From the NCBI GenBank assembly GCA_019359495.1, contig JAHHHF010000085.1:1-64000 (forward strand): a DNA stretch of 64,000 nucleotides, in the 5' to 3' direction. The notes under the pieces are model-generated. The model was not told the origin of the DNA. It searched no databases and saw only the letters and a list, made by a program, of their open reading frames with translations. The stretch is from Goleter apudmare HA4340-LM2. GTDB lineage: Bacteria > Cyanobacteriota > Cyanobacteriia > Cyanobacteriales > Nostocaceae. Below are positions 43,544-52,513 of the stretch, piece by piece. How positions within the stretch are numbered: position 1 is the stretch's first letter; every line of letters begins with the position of its first letter. The position numbers were made by a program, and so were the translations under genes.

Positions 43544-46270
43544 TTAACGTAATTTGAGACTACGGAAAATTTCTTGAAATGCAGGTTCATAAGGACAAAG
43601 TTGGTAAGCCCAACGTCCTAATTTCTGAATTAGTTCATAAGATAAATCTCTGTTTTCAATACCTTTAATTAATATGAGAATAAAAAACTCAGCGACATAT
43701 TTCCGAATTGAATCATGTTGTGATTTTTTTGCTAAACTGACAGCTTCATCAAAGCGATCGCGCTTCATCAAATCATGAATATCTTTCAGTTCTTTACTAA
43801 ACTTGTAAATTTCCTGAACATTTTGGTCATCTGGGCAAAGTTCATAAGCCCAACGACCTAAATCATAAATAACTTCAAAGCCCAAATCTCGCTCTTTGAA
43901 ACCTTTGATTAATATGTCTATGCAGATGTCAGTGACAATTTGACGTATGCGTTGATGCGGAGATTTTTTAGCTCGTTTGACGGCTTCTTCAAACTGATCG
44001 TTCTTCAGCAATTTCTCAATCGCTTCCATTTCTTGCTGAAATTCAATCCTCTCACTTAAATCAAGCACAATAGGATTTTGTGCATCTATTCTCTTAATTT
44101 CTTGCAATTCTTTTAAAGCTTTTTCTAAGGAAATTTGTTTCTCTACTAATTGCTCTCGAATTTTTTCAGCTTTGTATTCAGCCAAATAACTTGCAGCAGA
44201 GTTGCTTCTTGAAAGTTCATACCAAGACTGAGCAAACTGCAAATGCTCGGTAAATTCTGAAATTACTTGGCGCTGCAATCCACAAAGTCTATCTATCTCC
44301 TGTTGCCAATTATCATTAGCTTTAATTTCTGACTTTGCTTGTTGAAATAAAATTATTGCCTCTCGCCATTTTTGTTGCTGTAGCTGATAGCAACCTTGAT
44401 GATAGGCAACAAATTTTTTAGCAAATTTTTCAATTTCAGAAGTAGGGTTACTAGCAGGTTGAATTTGTATTCCTCTTTGGCTGTCACCTTCCATAAAAGC
44501 AGCTACAGCTAATCCCCAAGGTGTATAAAGAGAATTTAGTATCTTTTGACTAACATTTATCCTATTTACTAAAACATTTTTCCACTGGTCAAGGTAGCGA
44601 CTGTAACAGCCTGGCGTTAAATATAGATCATTTACCATCATTCCTTGTTTTGCAGACTCACCCATCAATTTCAAGGTGACTGATTCTAAGCGGAAGAGAT
44701 CGCGTAAGTTTAAATAAACATTAATATTTGTATCTTTTAAACTATCTACTGCTGTTTCTAAGCGACGTTGTATTTCTAAAGATACTGATGCGTAATCAAC
44801 CTTTTTACCTAGCCAAGGCACATCTTGCAAAGTTGGATCATGGTTTAAATTCGCTAATGCTGTTGACATAACAATAATCGCATTAGATAGTTTTGACGTG
44901 TCGCTTTGAGCATAGTAATACGTTGCAACTGCTAAATTATGTAATGTGGTAATATTAGTCTGTGATTTCCATATTTTCTCGGACTGAGTAACAACATCTC
45001 TCCAGCTTGAACCTTCCCATATTCTTGCTTCTAAACGTGGCTGAATATGCTGATATAGATTCTCTTCGATTAATTGATCATCACTAAATGTTTGGATAAA
45101 TTCGGTACTTGCTGTTTTAGCTTCATCTAGTTTTTCAGCTTTTACTAACTGCTCGATTTTCTTTAGAGATAGTAAGCGTTGGCGTTGCGAAATACTTTTA
45201 AGAATCTCTCGTTGCTCAGTAATTGCTGTAGATGATAGGCTCTGCCATTCCCGATTAGCTAGTTGTAAATTCTCTTGTTGAGCGTAAGCAAATCCTCGCA
45301 GATAAGCCGCTTGTTCACTAGATAAACCTTCTAGATGAGATAGTGTTGTTTTCCAATCTTGATTCTTAATGGCGACAATTCCTAACCTGATCCGACAGTC
45401 TGTGATATCAGGTAACAGTGATTTAGCATTTTCATACAAAGATACAGATGTTTTGAAATCTCCGGCTTTTTCTGCTGCTAAACCTTGACGAAACAGATCT
45501 TTTCCTTTGACTGTGCGTTGTAGAAATTGTAATAAACCACGTCCATCGGCACGGTTAAAATTAGCAAGGGCATTTTCTAAAAGAGCGATCGCACTCCGTA
45601 ATTTTCCTTCACTTTGAGCTTGCTTTGCCCTTTGTAGAGCAGCATCGTAAATTTCTTCTTCTTTGACTTTGGCTTCAGCCGTAGATATTGCTTGTCTTAC
45701 AGCCTCCGTGGAATAGAGTTTTTCAGCTTCACAGTAAGCTGCGATCGCATTTTTAAAAAATTGCTGTTCTGTGTGGGACTCAGCCTGTGTCACCAATATT
45801 TGGAATTGTTGTCGCCGTTGCAACTCCTTTTGATATTGCTTGATTAGCTGCGATACCCGTTCATCGTGGATAATTTGGCTACAGCGTTCATAAAGAGCGA
45901 TCGCACTTGCGAGGGCTTGTGTTTGTAAAGGGTCGCCAGTATCCTGTTTGAGAACGGTTTTGGCGTTAGCAGCCAGTTTGTTGGCTGCTGCTACTTGTCT
46001 TTGCCAATGCGTTAATTGCTGTTTTAATTTGTCTAAAACATTACCCAAGAGTAATTGACAAATCCACCTTTCCCAGAAACCTGGTTTCTGTGACCAAACA
46101 GCAACGGCTTTTTCAGCAATCCTGACTGCTTCCCGCAGATGCTTATTTTGGGCTAATTGTGTTGATTTTTGGCTGGCTACTTTAGTCTGTGCTGCTTGCT
46201 CCCAAGCATCAATAATTCCTATACCCAGTAAAGTTTTACTGAAGGTGTTAAAACTGTCAAGGACGCTCAT
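43544..46270 (-). CDS. Large helical-repeat (TPR-like) protein of the Hsp70 operon
   Basis: A 908-residue, almost wholly helical protein. From the ATG at 46270 it starts MSVLDSFNTFSKTLLGIG. The start follows AGGAGAAAG and overlaps the previous stop as TAATG, which excludes the upstream in-frame codons. Degenerate TPR-like helix pairs run through most of the length (for example YDAALQRAKQAQSEGKLRSA, GLAAEKAGDFKTSVSLYENA). Two related units near the C-terminus share FEEAVKRAKKS/FDEAVSLAKKS and LGRWAYELCP/LGRWAYQLCP, an internal duplication of about 95 residues. Probably the client- or scaffold-binding part of the chaperone system. No named family recognised. Confidence 0.85.
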   Translation of the reverse strand: MSVLDSFNTFSKTLLGIGIIDAWEQAAQTKVASQKSTQLAQNKHLREAVRIAEKAVAVWSQKPGFWERWICQLLLGNVLDKLKQQLTHWQRQVAAANKLAANAKTVLKQDTGDPLQTQALASAIALYERCSQIIHDERVSQLIKQYQKELQRRQQFQILVTQAESHTEQQFFKNAIAAYCEAEKLYSTEAVRQAISTAEAKVKEEEIYDAALQRAKQAQSEGKLRSAIALLENALANFNRADGRGLLQFLQRTVKGKDLFRQGLAAEKAGDFKTSVSLYENAKSLLPDITDCRIRLGIVAIKNQDWKTTLSHLEGLSSEQAAYLRGFAYAQQENLQLANREWQSLSSTAITEQREILKSISQRQRLLSLKKIEQLVKAEKLDEAKTASTEFIQTFSDDQLIEENLYQHIQPRLEARIWEGSSWRDVVTQSEKIWKSQTNITTLHNLAVATYYYAQSDTSKLSNAIIVMSTALANLNHDPTLQDVPWLGKKVDYASVSLEIQRRLETAVDSLKDTNINVYLNLRDLFRLESVTLKLMGESAKQGMMVNDLYLTPGCYSRYLDQWKNVLVNRINVSQKILNSLYTPWGLAVAAFMEGDSQRGIQIQPASNPTSEIEKFAKKFVAYHQGCYQLQQQKWREAIILFQQAKSEIKANDNWQQEIDRLCGLQRQVISEFTEHLQFAQSWYELSRSNSAASYLAEYKAEKIREQLVEKQISLEKALKELQEIKRIDAQNPIVLDLSERIEFQQEMEAIEKLLKNDQFEEAVKRAKKSPHQRIRQIVTDICIDILIKGFKERDLGFEVIYDLGRWAYELCPDDQNVQEIYKFSKELKDIHDLMKRDRFDEAVSLAKKSQHDSIRKYVAEFFILILIKGIENRDLSYELIQKLGRWAYQLCPYEPAFQEIFRSLKLR

Positions 46271-46782
46271 TAAACTTTCTCCTTGCAGGTGGGAATTTTT
46301 AACACCTCCCCTATGTTTATGTAGTCTTCCCTTCCTTTGAGTTGGGGATTGCTCTTTACTATGACTTGCCAAGAGGTATCTTTACCACAAAATTTTTGGG
46401 CGATCGCACTCAAGTGATCGCCAGATTTGACAATATAGGTAGTCGGTTTTGGGGGTTGGTTGGGTGTAATCGGGATATTTGCCGGAGGTTTTGGGTTGCG
46501 TGGACTCAGTGCAACTGGATTTGGCGAAGAAACAGTTAATGTATTTAACTGCGGTTGCAAAAATATGAAACTGCCAATAGATCCCAAACTCATCCCGATG
46601 ATCAGTATGAACAAAGCAATACCTAATTGCCATCCAGTAAATTTAGCTTGCGGAACTGGAGTTTGAGCCTGTGGTAATTCCTGAAGCATCCGAATTAGGG
46701 AAAGGTCGGTATCACAGTTAGGGCAACTATTAGCCTCTATTTCTTGATACCCGCACACAGGACAATTGAGCTTAATATTCAT
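46270..46782 (-). CDS. Zinc-ribbon, transmembrane, LysM protein of the Hsp70 operon
   Basis: A 170-residue protein from the ATG at 46782, which overlaps the Hsp70 stop as ATGA. Domains in order: a zinc ribbon (Cys7, Cys10, Cys20, Cys23), one transmembrane helix (about 52-76), a Pro-rich linker (about 86-113) and a LysM domain (about 115-166: TYIVKSGDHLSAIAQKF, ending YINIGEVLKIPT). LysM usually binds peptidoglycan, which would put it in the periplasm with the zinc ribbon in the cytoplasm, so the protein could tether the chaperone to the envelope. Upstream in-frame codons to 46833 lie inside the Hsp70 gene and are rejected. Confidence 0.87.
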   Translation of the reverse strand: MNIKLNCPVCGYQEIEANSCPNCDTDLSLIRMLQELPQAQTPVPQAKFTGWQLGIALFILIIGMSLGSIGSFIFLQPQLNTLTVSSPNPVALSPRNPKPPANIPITPNQPPKPTTYIVKSGDHLSAIAQKFCGKDTSWQVIVKSNPQLKGREDYINIGEVLKIPTCKEKV

Positions 46783-48992
46783 CGCTTCAGTCCTGTGACA
46801 ATCATATTGCTGGGCAAGTCTTGATTGAGCCAATACTTCACATCTGGTTGCAGTTCACCCCACAAACGATCAGCTTCGTGTCCGTCACCTCTTTCGATAG
46901 CAGCAAGCATACGAGAGAGTTTGTCAGACATTGCATTTGCTTGAGTAGGCGCAATTGCGTGGGCTTGGCGGATTGCTAAAATACAAGCTTGAATTAGTTG
47001 TACTTCATCAGGTAGATTGCGGAGTTCTCGTTTTGTATCTTCGCTCCGAGACTGCATTCTAGAAATGTCATTGGTATTAATGGCATGTTGCAATTCTTGG
47101 CTGAGTTTTTGTAATCTTTCTTGTTGTGGTTGCGGAATAATAGAACTGCAAAGTTTAACCACGCGATCGCATTCATTAACCAGGGATTCCGCTTCTAGAC
47201 GTTCACTAGACATAGATACCTGAAATTTTTTGAGGTTAGCACTAGCGCGATCGCGTAAATCGCTGCGTTCTTCTCCCGTCTTGGTATCGATAATTTGATT
47301 AGTTAATTGCACAACTGGTACAGCTAACCCTAGCGCTTCTTCCACACCAATAGGAGTTAGACCTTGGTTATTGAGTTCTGCGATCGCTGTTTCTAATTCT
47401 GTATAAATTTTCTCGTCTGAACGTCCCCGTGAAAAAACATGACTAATACTCACCGCAGGATCGTTTTTCAACGTCGCCCGCATTTGTAAAGGGCTATTAT
47501 TTTCATCCAGTTCTAAATTCACTAGAATTTCTGTTCCGACGGGGTACTTTTGTCCTAAGCCTAACCACATCTCACCAATACTTTCATCATGTTTACCCCT
47601 ATCTAATTCTTGCCTAATTTCATCAGGGTTAAAAAACTGGAAGTGAATTAAGCGTTGTCCTTCCGCTACGGTTTTGAAGGTATGTGATGTTTTTACTGGT
47701 AAAATTTCACCTTGGCTAATAACTTTTTCCTGACCATCCACTAATTTAATAAAGTAATCGCGGGAGACTGTTGTTACTTTGTCTGTCAATCCAGCAGCCA
47801 CAATTGCTGCACCCTCTGCTACCGCATACATTGGGCGGGGATGCAGTACTACTTTACTAGCACCAAAAGCCGCTTTAACTTTGCTTTGGACCAAAGGAAT
47901 TTGAGAAGAACCGCCTACTAAAAGCACCATATCAACCATTTCTAAATGGTATTCAGCATAATTGAGTGCTTGGCGACAAATCTGAATGGAACGGTCTACC
48001 AAATCAGTAATCATTTCCTCAAACTGTTCGCGGGTAATTGTTACCTCAATAGGGATAGCAATTCCCAATTCATCTAGTAATTGAGTAGCAGGATCAATCC
48101 GCGCAACCGTAGCACTGCTTAACTCTACTTTCGCCCTTTCTACTGCTATTTTCAGTTCGGCGTTAAATCGCACCCGTTGATAGTAAGGCATTTTAGCAAT
48201 TAAATCGTCAATATCGGCAATTCTTTCTTGTTGGCCGACTTGCTCTTTGACAAACTTAATCATGCGAGAGTCAATATCATCCCCTCCTAGCCACAAGTCT
48301 CCGGCTTTTCCCTGTTCAATAAATGAAGTTCCGGCTGCTGTAATTAAGGAAGCATCAAATGTACCACCGCCAAAGTCGTACACTAAAATCGTTTTCACAT
48401 CATCACTATCAGGAGAAAAACCATAAGAAATGGCGGCGGCTGTAGGTTCTGCTAGCAGTTCTAAAGGATTGATTCCCGCTCTCTTGGCAGCCATGCGGGT
48501 AGCATGGCGCTGTTTATCATTGAAGTAGGCGGGGACGGTAATTACAGCTTGGTCGATCACTTCACTACTTTGACCAATTCCCTGACGATAAGCTTGGGCA
48601 TTATGCACTACTTTTTTGAGAATCTCAGCCGAAATATCCTCAGGCTCGTATTCTTTACCTCCCAGCCAAACCGCAATACTGTTGTCTGTTCCTTGACTCG
48701 GTTGGGTAATTTTATAGCCAACTTCCAACTTTTGTTTTTCCACTGCTGAGTCGCCAAACCCCCTACCCATCAAGCGTTTGATAGAAATAATGACGTTTTC
48801 AGGGTCAGCCCGTAGTTGGTTGTAAGCTTTATCTCCTACCAACAACTTACCTTGCTCGCAAGCAACAAGCGATCGCGTTAATTTCCTATCTGGGGGTGTA
48901 TTATCCTTAGCGGTTACTACCTCTACACCCGCTAACTTAAAAGCTGCTACGGAATTAGTTGTTCCCAAATCAATCCCAATTGCTTTACCCAT
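46779..48992 (-). CDS. Hsp70-family chaperone (DnaK-like, divergent C-terminus)
   Basis: A 737-residue Hsp70 and the first gene of a five-gene operon. The ATPase domain is intact: GIDLGTTNSV (6-15), AYFNDKQRHATRMAAKRAG, EPTAAAISYGF, YDFGGGTFD (205-213) and LVGGSSQIPLV. The substrate-binding beta domain (about 410-530) is divergent. The C-terminal region (about 540-737) is a long helical segment without the usual lid end. It is about 100 residues longer than typical DnaK, so it is a specialised paralogue. The stop codon overlaps the start of the LysM gene. The 264-base upstream spacer should hold the promoter. Confidence 0.93.
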   Translation of the reverse strand: MGKAIGIDLGTTNSVAAFKLAGVEVVTAKDNTPPDRKLTRSLVACEQGKLLVGDKAYNQLRADPENVIISIKRLMGRGFGDSAVEKQKLEVGYKITQPSQGTDNSIAVWLGGKEYEPEDISAEILKKVVHNAQAYRQGIGQSSEVIDQAVITVPAYFNDKQRHATRMAAKRAGINPLELLAEPTAAAISYGFSPDSDDVKTILVYDFGGGTFDASLITAAGTSFIEQGKAGDLWLGGDDIDSRMIKFVKEQVGQQERIADIDDLIAKMPYYQRVRFNAELKIAVERAKVELSSATVARIDPATQLLDELGIAIPIEVTITREQFEEMITDLVDRSIQICRQALNYAEYHLEMVDMVLLVGGSSQIPLVQSKVKAAFGASKVVLHPRPMYAVAEGAAIVAAGLTDKVTTVSRDYFIKLVDGQEKVISQGEILPVKTSHTFKTVAEGQRLIHFQFFNPDEIRQELDRGKHDESIGEMWLGLGQKYPVGTEILVNLELDENNSPLQMRATLKNDPAVSISHVFSRGRSDEKIYTELETAIAELNNQGLTPIGVEEALGLAVPVVQLTNQIIDTKTGEERSDLRDRASANLKKFQVSMSSERLEAESLVNECDRVVKLCSSIIPQPQQERLQKLSQELQHAINTNDISRMQSRSEDTKRELRNLPDEVQLIQACILAIRQAHAIAPTQANAMSDKLSRMLAAIERGDGHEADRLWGELQPDVKYWLNQDLPSNMIVTGLKR

Positions 48993-49256
48993 TGCTTGTT
49001 ATCAGATTTTTTTGTATAAATTATTGATTTATACCTAAGATGAATTACTGTAAAAACTTCTACCACATGAGAGTTTCATCAATTTACTTAGGGATTTATA
49101 ATATGAGCTTAAATAGAATATACTGAAAAAACCTCAGTATTTATTCTGATACTTAATTATTATAAAATTAGATTTGCAATTGGGAAGCAACAGAAAAAAC
49201 ATTTGTCATGGGCAGGTTGATAGAATACCCATAGACTAGCTGACGATTCACAAACA

Positions 49257-49433
49257 ATGTCAACAGTAAAAGTTGAAGTACAACTATCTGCGGAAGACTT
49301 GCTAAAGGCTATTGAGCAGTTAAGCCAGGTAGATTTAGAGCAATTTGTATCTCAGGTGCTCGCATTACAAGCACGGAGAAAGGCTGTTAATTTACCGCCA
49401 GTGGAAGCGGAGATATCTGACAATCCGGGTTAG
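49257..49433 (+). CDS. Small antitoxin-like protein, apparently truncated
   Basis: A 58-residue ORF: MSTVKVEVQLSAEDLLKAIE, then QLSQVDLEQFVSQVLALQAR and a short tail with a stop. The pattern of a beta strand followed by two amphipathic helices (EDLLKAIEQLSQxxLEQFVSQV) is common in small cyanobacterial proteins that continue well beyond this point, so this copy probably lost its C-terminal part. No toxin gene adjoins. The ribosome-binding site is weak. Confidence 0.55.
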   Translation: MSTVKVEVQLSAEDLLKAIEQLSQVDLEQFVSQVLALQARRKAVNLPPVEAEISDNPG

Positions 49434-49508
49434 TAAAAATGTAAGTAGTTGGATTTAGGAATGAATTCCAAAGTTTTGAGTTGTAATCGTGGCATATGGC
49501 ACATGATT

Positions 49509-49790
49509 TTAACTATGTTGTAAAAAATCAACCTTAGGTAATAAAGGATCAGTCACAATTCCAACACCGAGAAAACCCCAGCGTTTGAGTAAACTACTCA
49601 CCTGTGTACCAGGAATAAATTCCACAGAAAAGCGGTTTGCTACTTCTGCGGCGTGGGTGTTGAGATAGCTGAGGGCATCAAAGTTTTCCCGAAATAACAA
49701 CAGATAACCCGATGCTTCAGCGTTGGGACGAGCTGTCAAATAACGACCATCAGATTTTGAGCGCACTAAGTAATAGACTTCAGACAGCAT
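49509..49790 (-). CDS. Conserved hypothetical small protein
   Basis: A 93-residue soluble protein: MLSEVYYLVRSKSDGRYLTA, a central YLLLFRENFDALSYLNTHA helix, VEFIPGTQVSSLLKRWGFLG and a short tail. Mixed alpha/beta, no signal peptide or membrane segment. The compact composition looks like a real cyanobacterial protein. I cannot name a function. It lies 69 bases beyond the end of the ABC permease gene, on the same strand. Confidence 0.68.
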   Translation of the reverse strand: MLSEVYYLVRSKSDGRYLTARPNAEASGYLLLFRENFDALSYLNTHAAEVANRFSVEFIPGTQVSSLLKRWGFLGVGIVTDPLLPKVDFLQHS

Positions 49791-49858
49791 GTGATCCTAA
49801 TTCGTAATTCGTAATTCGTAAATTGATAAATAAATGACAAATAACCAATGACTAATGA

Positions 49859-50908
49859 CTAATTCAAATTCTCTAGGCGAATACGTGGATCAGCAGCCTT
49901 CAGCATTAAGTCAGCGATTAAATTACCGACAATCAACAACATAGCACCCATAACTAGGCTGGCCATTAATAAATATAAATCTTGGGCTTGTAGAGCTTGC
50001 AAGGTTAATCTCCCTAAGCCTGGCCAGTTAAAGAATTGTTCAGCAATGAAAGCGCCATTTAATAACCCAGCCAACTCAAAACCCAATAAAGTAATCAAGG
50101 GATTGATGGCGTTGCGGAGAGCATGAACGTAGATGACGCGCTTTTCTGGTAATCCTTTAGCGCGAGCCGTTTGGATGTAATCTTGGCGCAGAACATCCAA
50201 TAATTCGCCGCGAGTGATGCGTTGCAAGCCGGCAAAACTAGTTATTGATAAAGCGATTGTTGGTAAAATCATGTGCCAGGCGACATCTAAGAATTTGCCA
50301 AACCATGACAGTTCTGCATGGTTAATGCTAGTCATGCTTCCCACAGGAAATAGGGGTGAAGTTATTTGAGCAAAAACTAGCAGTGCTAAGGCGGTGATGA
50401 AGCTGGGAAAGCCTTGTCCGGTGTAGCTAATCACCTGTAAAACGCGGTCAGCCAACTTATTTTGCTGCACAGCAGCGACAATTCCTAGAGGAATAGCGAT
50501 CGCCCATGTCAGAATTAAAGAAGCGATCGCTAATAGCAAAGTCGCCTGTATCCGCTCCCATAACAAGGATGCTACCGAACGTTGGTAAACAAAACTTGTA
50601 CCAAAATCTCCCTTAGTGACAATTTGCCGCAGCCACAGCCAAAACTGCTCAAACCAAGATTTATCTAGACCAAACTGTTCCCTAATTTCCTTTAATCTGG
50701 CCGGAGAAATTTTTTGGTTTTGCGATTGCAGGGTATCTACATAATCACCTGGAGCCAGTTGAATAATGAAAAACGATAGTGCTGACGCCAAAAACAAAGT
50801 AAATAGCGCCTGCAATAGCCGCTTCACCACATAAACAAAAGTATCACTCGTGACTAGCCTGATCAGCCAGTCCCAAAATGTCTCCCAGGAAATTCGCGTA
50901 GATGTCAC
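49859..50908 (-). CDS. DppB/OppB-type peptide ABC transporter permease
   Basis: A 349-residue inner-membrane permease with six main helices. It starts with the family's N-terminal YVVKRLLQALFTLFLAS and FFIIQLAPGDYVD. It carries the EAA loop (ARAKGLPEKRVIYVHALRNA) that contacts the ATPase and the C-terminal FNWPGLGRLTLQALQAQD. Such permeases import di/oligopeptides or nickel. Partner permease, ATPases and binding protein are not in this window. The frame opens with TTG at 50929; GTG at 50908 has GGAG upstream and is preferred. Confidence 0.93.
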   Translation of the reverse strand: MTSTRISWETFWDWLIRLVTSDTFVYVVKRLLQALFTLFLASALSFFIIQLAPGDYVDTLQSQNQKISPARLKEIREQFGLDKSWFEQFWLWLRQIVTKGDFGTSFVYQRSVASLLWERIQATLLLAIASLILTWAIAIPLGIVAAVQQNKLADRVLQVISYTGQGFPSFITALALLVFAQITSPLFPVGSMTSINHAELSWFGKFLDVAWHMILPTIALSITSFAGLQRITRGELLDVLRQDYIQTARAKGLPEKRVIYVHALRNAINPLITLLGFELAGLLNGAFIAEQFFNWPGLGRLTLQALQAQDLYLLMASLVMGAMLLIVGNLIADLMLKAADPRIRLENLN

Positions 50909-50952
50909 GTGGCTTCGCTCCGAATTCAAAATTCAAAATTAATGACTCTTGA

Positions 50953-51471
50953 TTAATATTCAATCAGGGAAATAATTGGCACATCTGGCAGATGTTTACG
51001 CCCTTGTAAATCCCGTAGCTCGATGATAAACCCAAACCCCACTAGTTCGCAGCCAATTTTCTGCACCAGCTTTGCTGTAGCACTTGCTGTTCCACCAGTG
51101 GCAATTAAATCATCCACAATCAAAACTCTACTACCGGGATACAAGGCATCTTGATGAACTTCCAAGGAGTCTGTACCATATTCAAGTTCATACTCAATGG
51201 AGTGAACTGCTCCTGGCAATTTACCTTTTTTACGGGCGGGGATAAAACCAGCTCCTAACTTATAAGCTAAAGGAGAGCCAAAAATGAACCCCCGCGACTC
51301 CATCCCCACCACATAATCAGCCCTCAGTCCAGTCTCTACGCACTTTTGCGAAAAAAAGTCAATCGTGTAACGCAGTCCCTCTGGATCGCGTAGTAACGTC
51401 GTAATATCCCGAAATAAAATTCCGGGTTTGGGAAAATCTGGAATATTGCGAATTAGAGACTTTAAATCCAT
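50953..51471 (-). CDS. apt: Adenine phosphoribosyltransferase
   Basis: A 172-residue purine salvage enzyme making AMP from adenine and PRPP. The start [20 protein letters not shown] with FRDITTLL is diagnostic, as are [12 protein letters not shown] and the PRPP-binding [13 protein letters not shown] (116-128). Full length. It lies just upstream of the ABC permease gene on the same strand, about 45 bases away, so they may share a transcript. Confidence 0.97.
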   Translation of the reverse strand: MDLKSLIRNIPDFPKPGILFRDITTLLRDPEGLRYTIDFFSQKCVETGLRADYVVGMESRGFIFGSPLAYKLGAGFIPARKKGKLPGAVHSIEYELEYGTDSLEVHQDALYPGSRVLIVDDLIATGGTASATAKLVQKIGCELVGFGFIIELRDLQGRKHLPDVPIISLIEY

Positions 51472-51886
51472 AAAATTAGTCTTAGGGATTGGGCACTGGG
51501 TATCGGGTATCGGGTGTCAGGGATTTAGGTAGTTGGGAGAAATCTTTTCCATTTTCTATTGCCTATTTCCCAATCCCCAATTCCACATACCTGAAAAATC
51601 GTACACTATAATGTCATACGCTGGGGATCGGGCATCTGTCTCGCCATCCATTGACGATCATGAGAACTTAACCCAAGCTAAAGATAGAATTGCTACCAAA
51701 ATCAGGTGAATAGACTTATGTTTTGAGAACTTGAATTTCAGTATACGGAAACCTTTGAGTAGAACAAGTAAGTAATGTATATATCAGGCAGTACTATTAC
51801 TGCCACAAGTCTTATGTTCTTGTTTGGCTACCTATCTTAAATTAGTTTTACCTAGTCTGTTGGAAGCGCACAAGGTATTTTATAGA
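51472..51886. other. Divergent spacer between apt and the DUF3038 gene
   Basis: About 415 bases with short tandem motifs (GGGTATC repeated near 51500-51515). It should hold both promoters. The frame of the DUF3038 gene is open back to 51824 from a TTG, but that extension lacks a ribosome-binding site. Nothing else seen. Confidence 0.4.
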
Positions 51887-52513
51887 ATGAATGTCTCCGC
51901 AAGTTTAACGCCGTTCAACAGTCCATCTCCCCAATCACTGCCGATGATTCTGGATACTTTACCTGATCCGGCGGTAGAGGGACAGGGATGTCCCCGGAGA
52001 ACTCGGTTGCAAATTGATCTGATTTTACTGGCAATTGAAGCTTTAGAGCTGAATGGTTCTGAAGCAATTCTGGCTTTTGCTGAAGAATTAGACTTGAAAG
52101 GGATTATTAAAGACCGGGTGAATTTGTGGCGAATGCGTAGCTCTAACCCATTGCGACGAGCGCACATGCGCCGCCCTTTAAGTATTATGGAAGCAAAGGC
52201 TCTGGTGGTCATTGCTTGTTACATAGCACGGCGTTTAACGGTTGTCATCCGTCAGTTGCTCATGATCTATCAACAAATGCATGAAAAACAAATACCTCTG
52301 GAACAAAACTTACGGCTAGCTAATTATCTAGAAAGGTTTAGAACGCATTTTCGGAGTAGGATGAGTGCCCGACGTTCCGGTGTAGTGGCATTAAGTTCTG
52401 ATGAAAAATTAGATGAACTCGCTATAAATTTATTGGGACAATTATTATTCTGTACTGGCACGGCTGGAATGCAGCGGTTCTGGATTAGTCTTTTTGACGG
52501 TGAAGTAGAATGA
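51887..52513 (+). CDS. DUF3038 family protein
   Basis: A 208-residue cyanobacterial protein, helical and basic in the middle (NPLRRAHMRRPLSIMEAKAL). It has the blocks RTRLQIDLILLAIEALELNGSE (in two overlapping parts) and GTAGMQRFWISLFDGEV characteristic of DUF3038. The ATG at 51887 has AAGG upstream. Its stop overlaps the start of a DUF4335 gene as ATGA, and the two families are typically paired in cyanobacteria. No biochemical role is known to me. Confidence 0.82.
   Translation: MNVSASLTPFNSPSPQSLPMILDTLPDPAVEGQGCPRRTRLQIDLILLAIEALELNGSEAILAFAEELDLKGIIKDRVNLWRMRSSNPLRRAHMRRPLSIMEAKALVVIACYIARRLTVVIRQLLMIYQQMHEKQIPLEQNLRLANYLERFRTHFRSRMSARRSGVVALSSDEKLDELAINLLGQLLFCTGTAGMQRFWISLFDGEVE

Noticed and set aside
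42916-48992. Housekeeping dnaK-dnaJ-grpE locus
   Set aside because: The Hsp70 has a divergent C-terminus, the J-like protein lacks HPD, and two non-standard genes are inserted, so it is treated as a specialised paralogous system.
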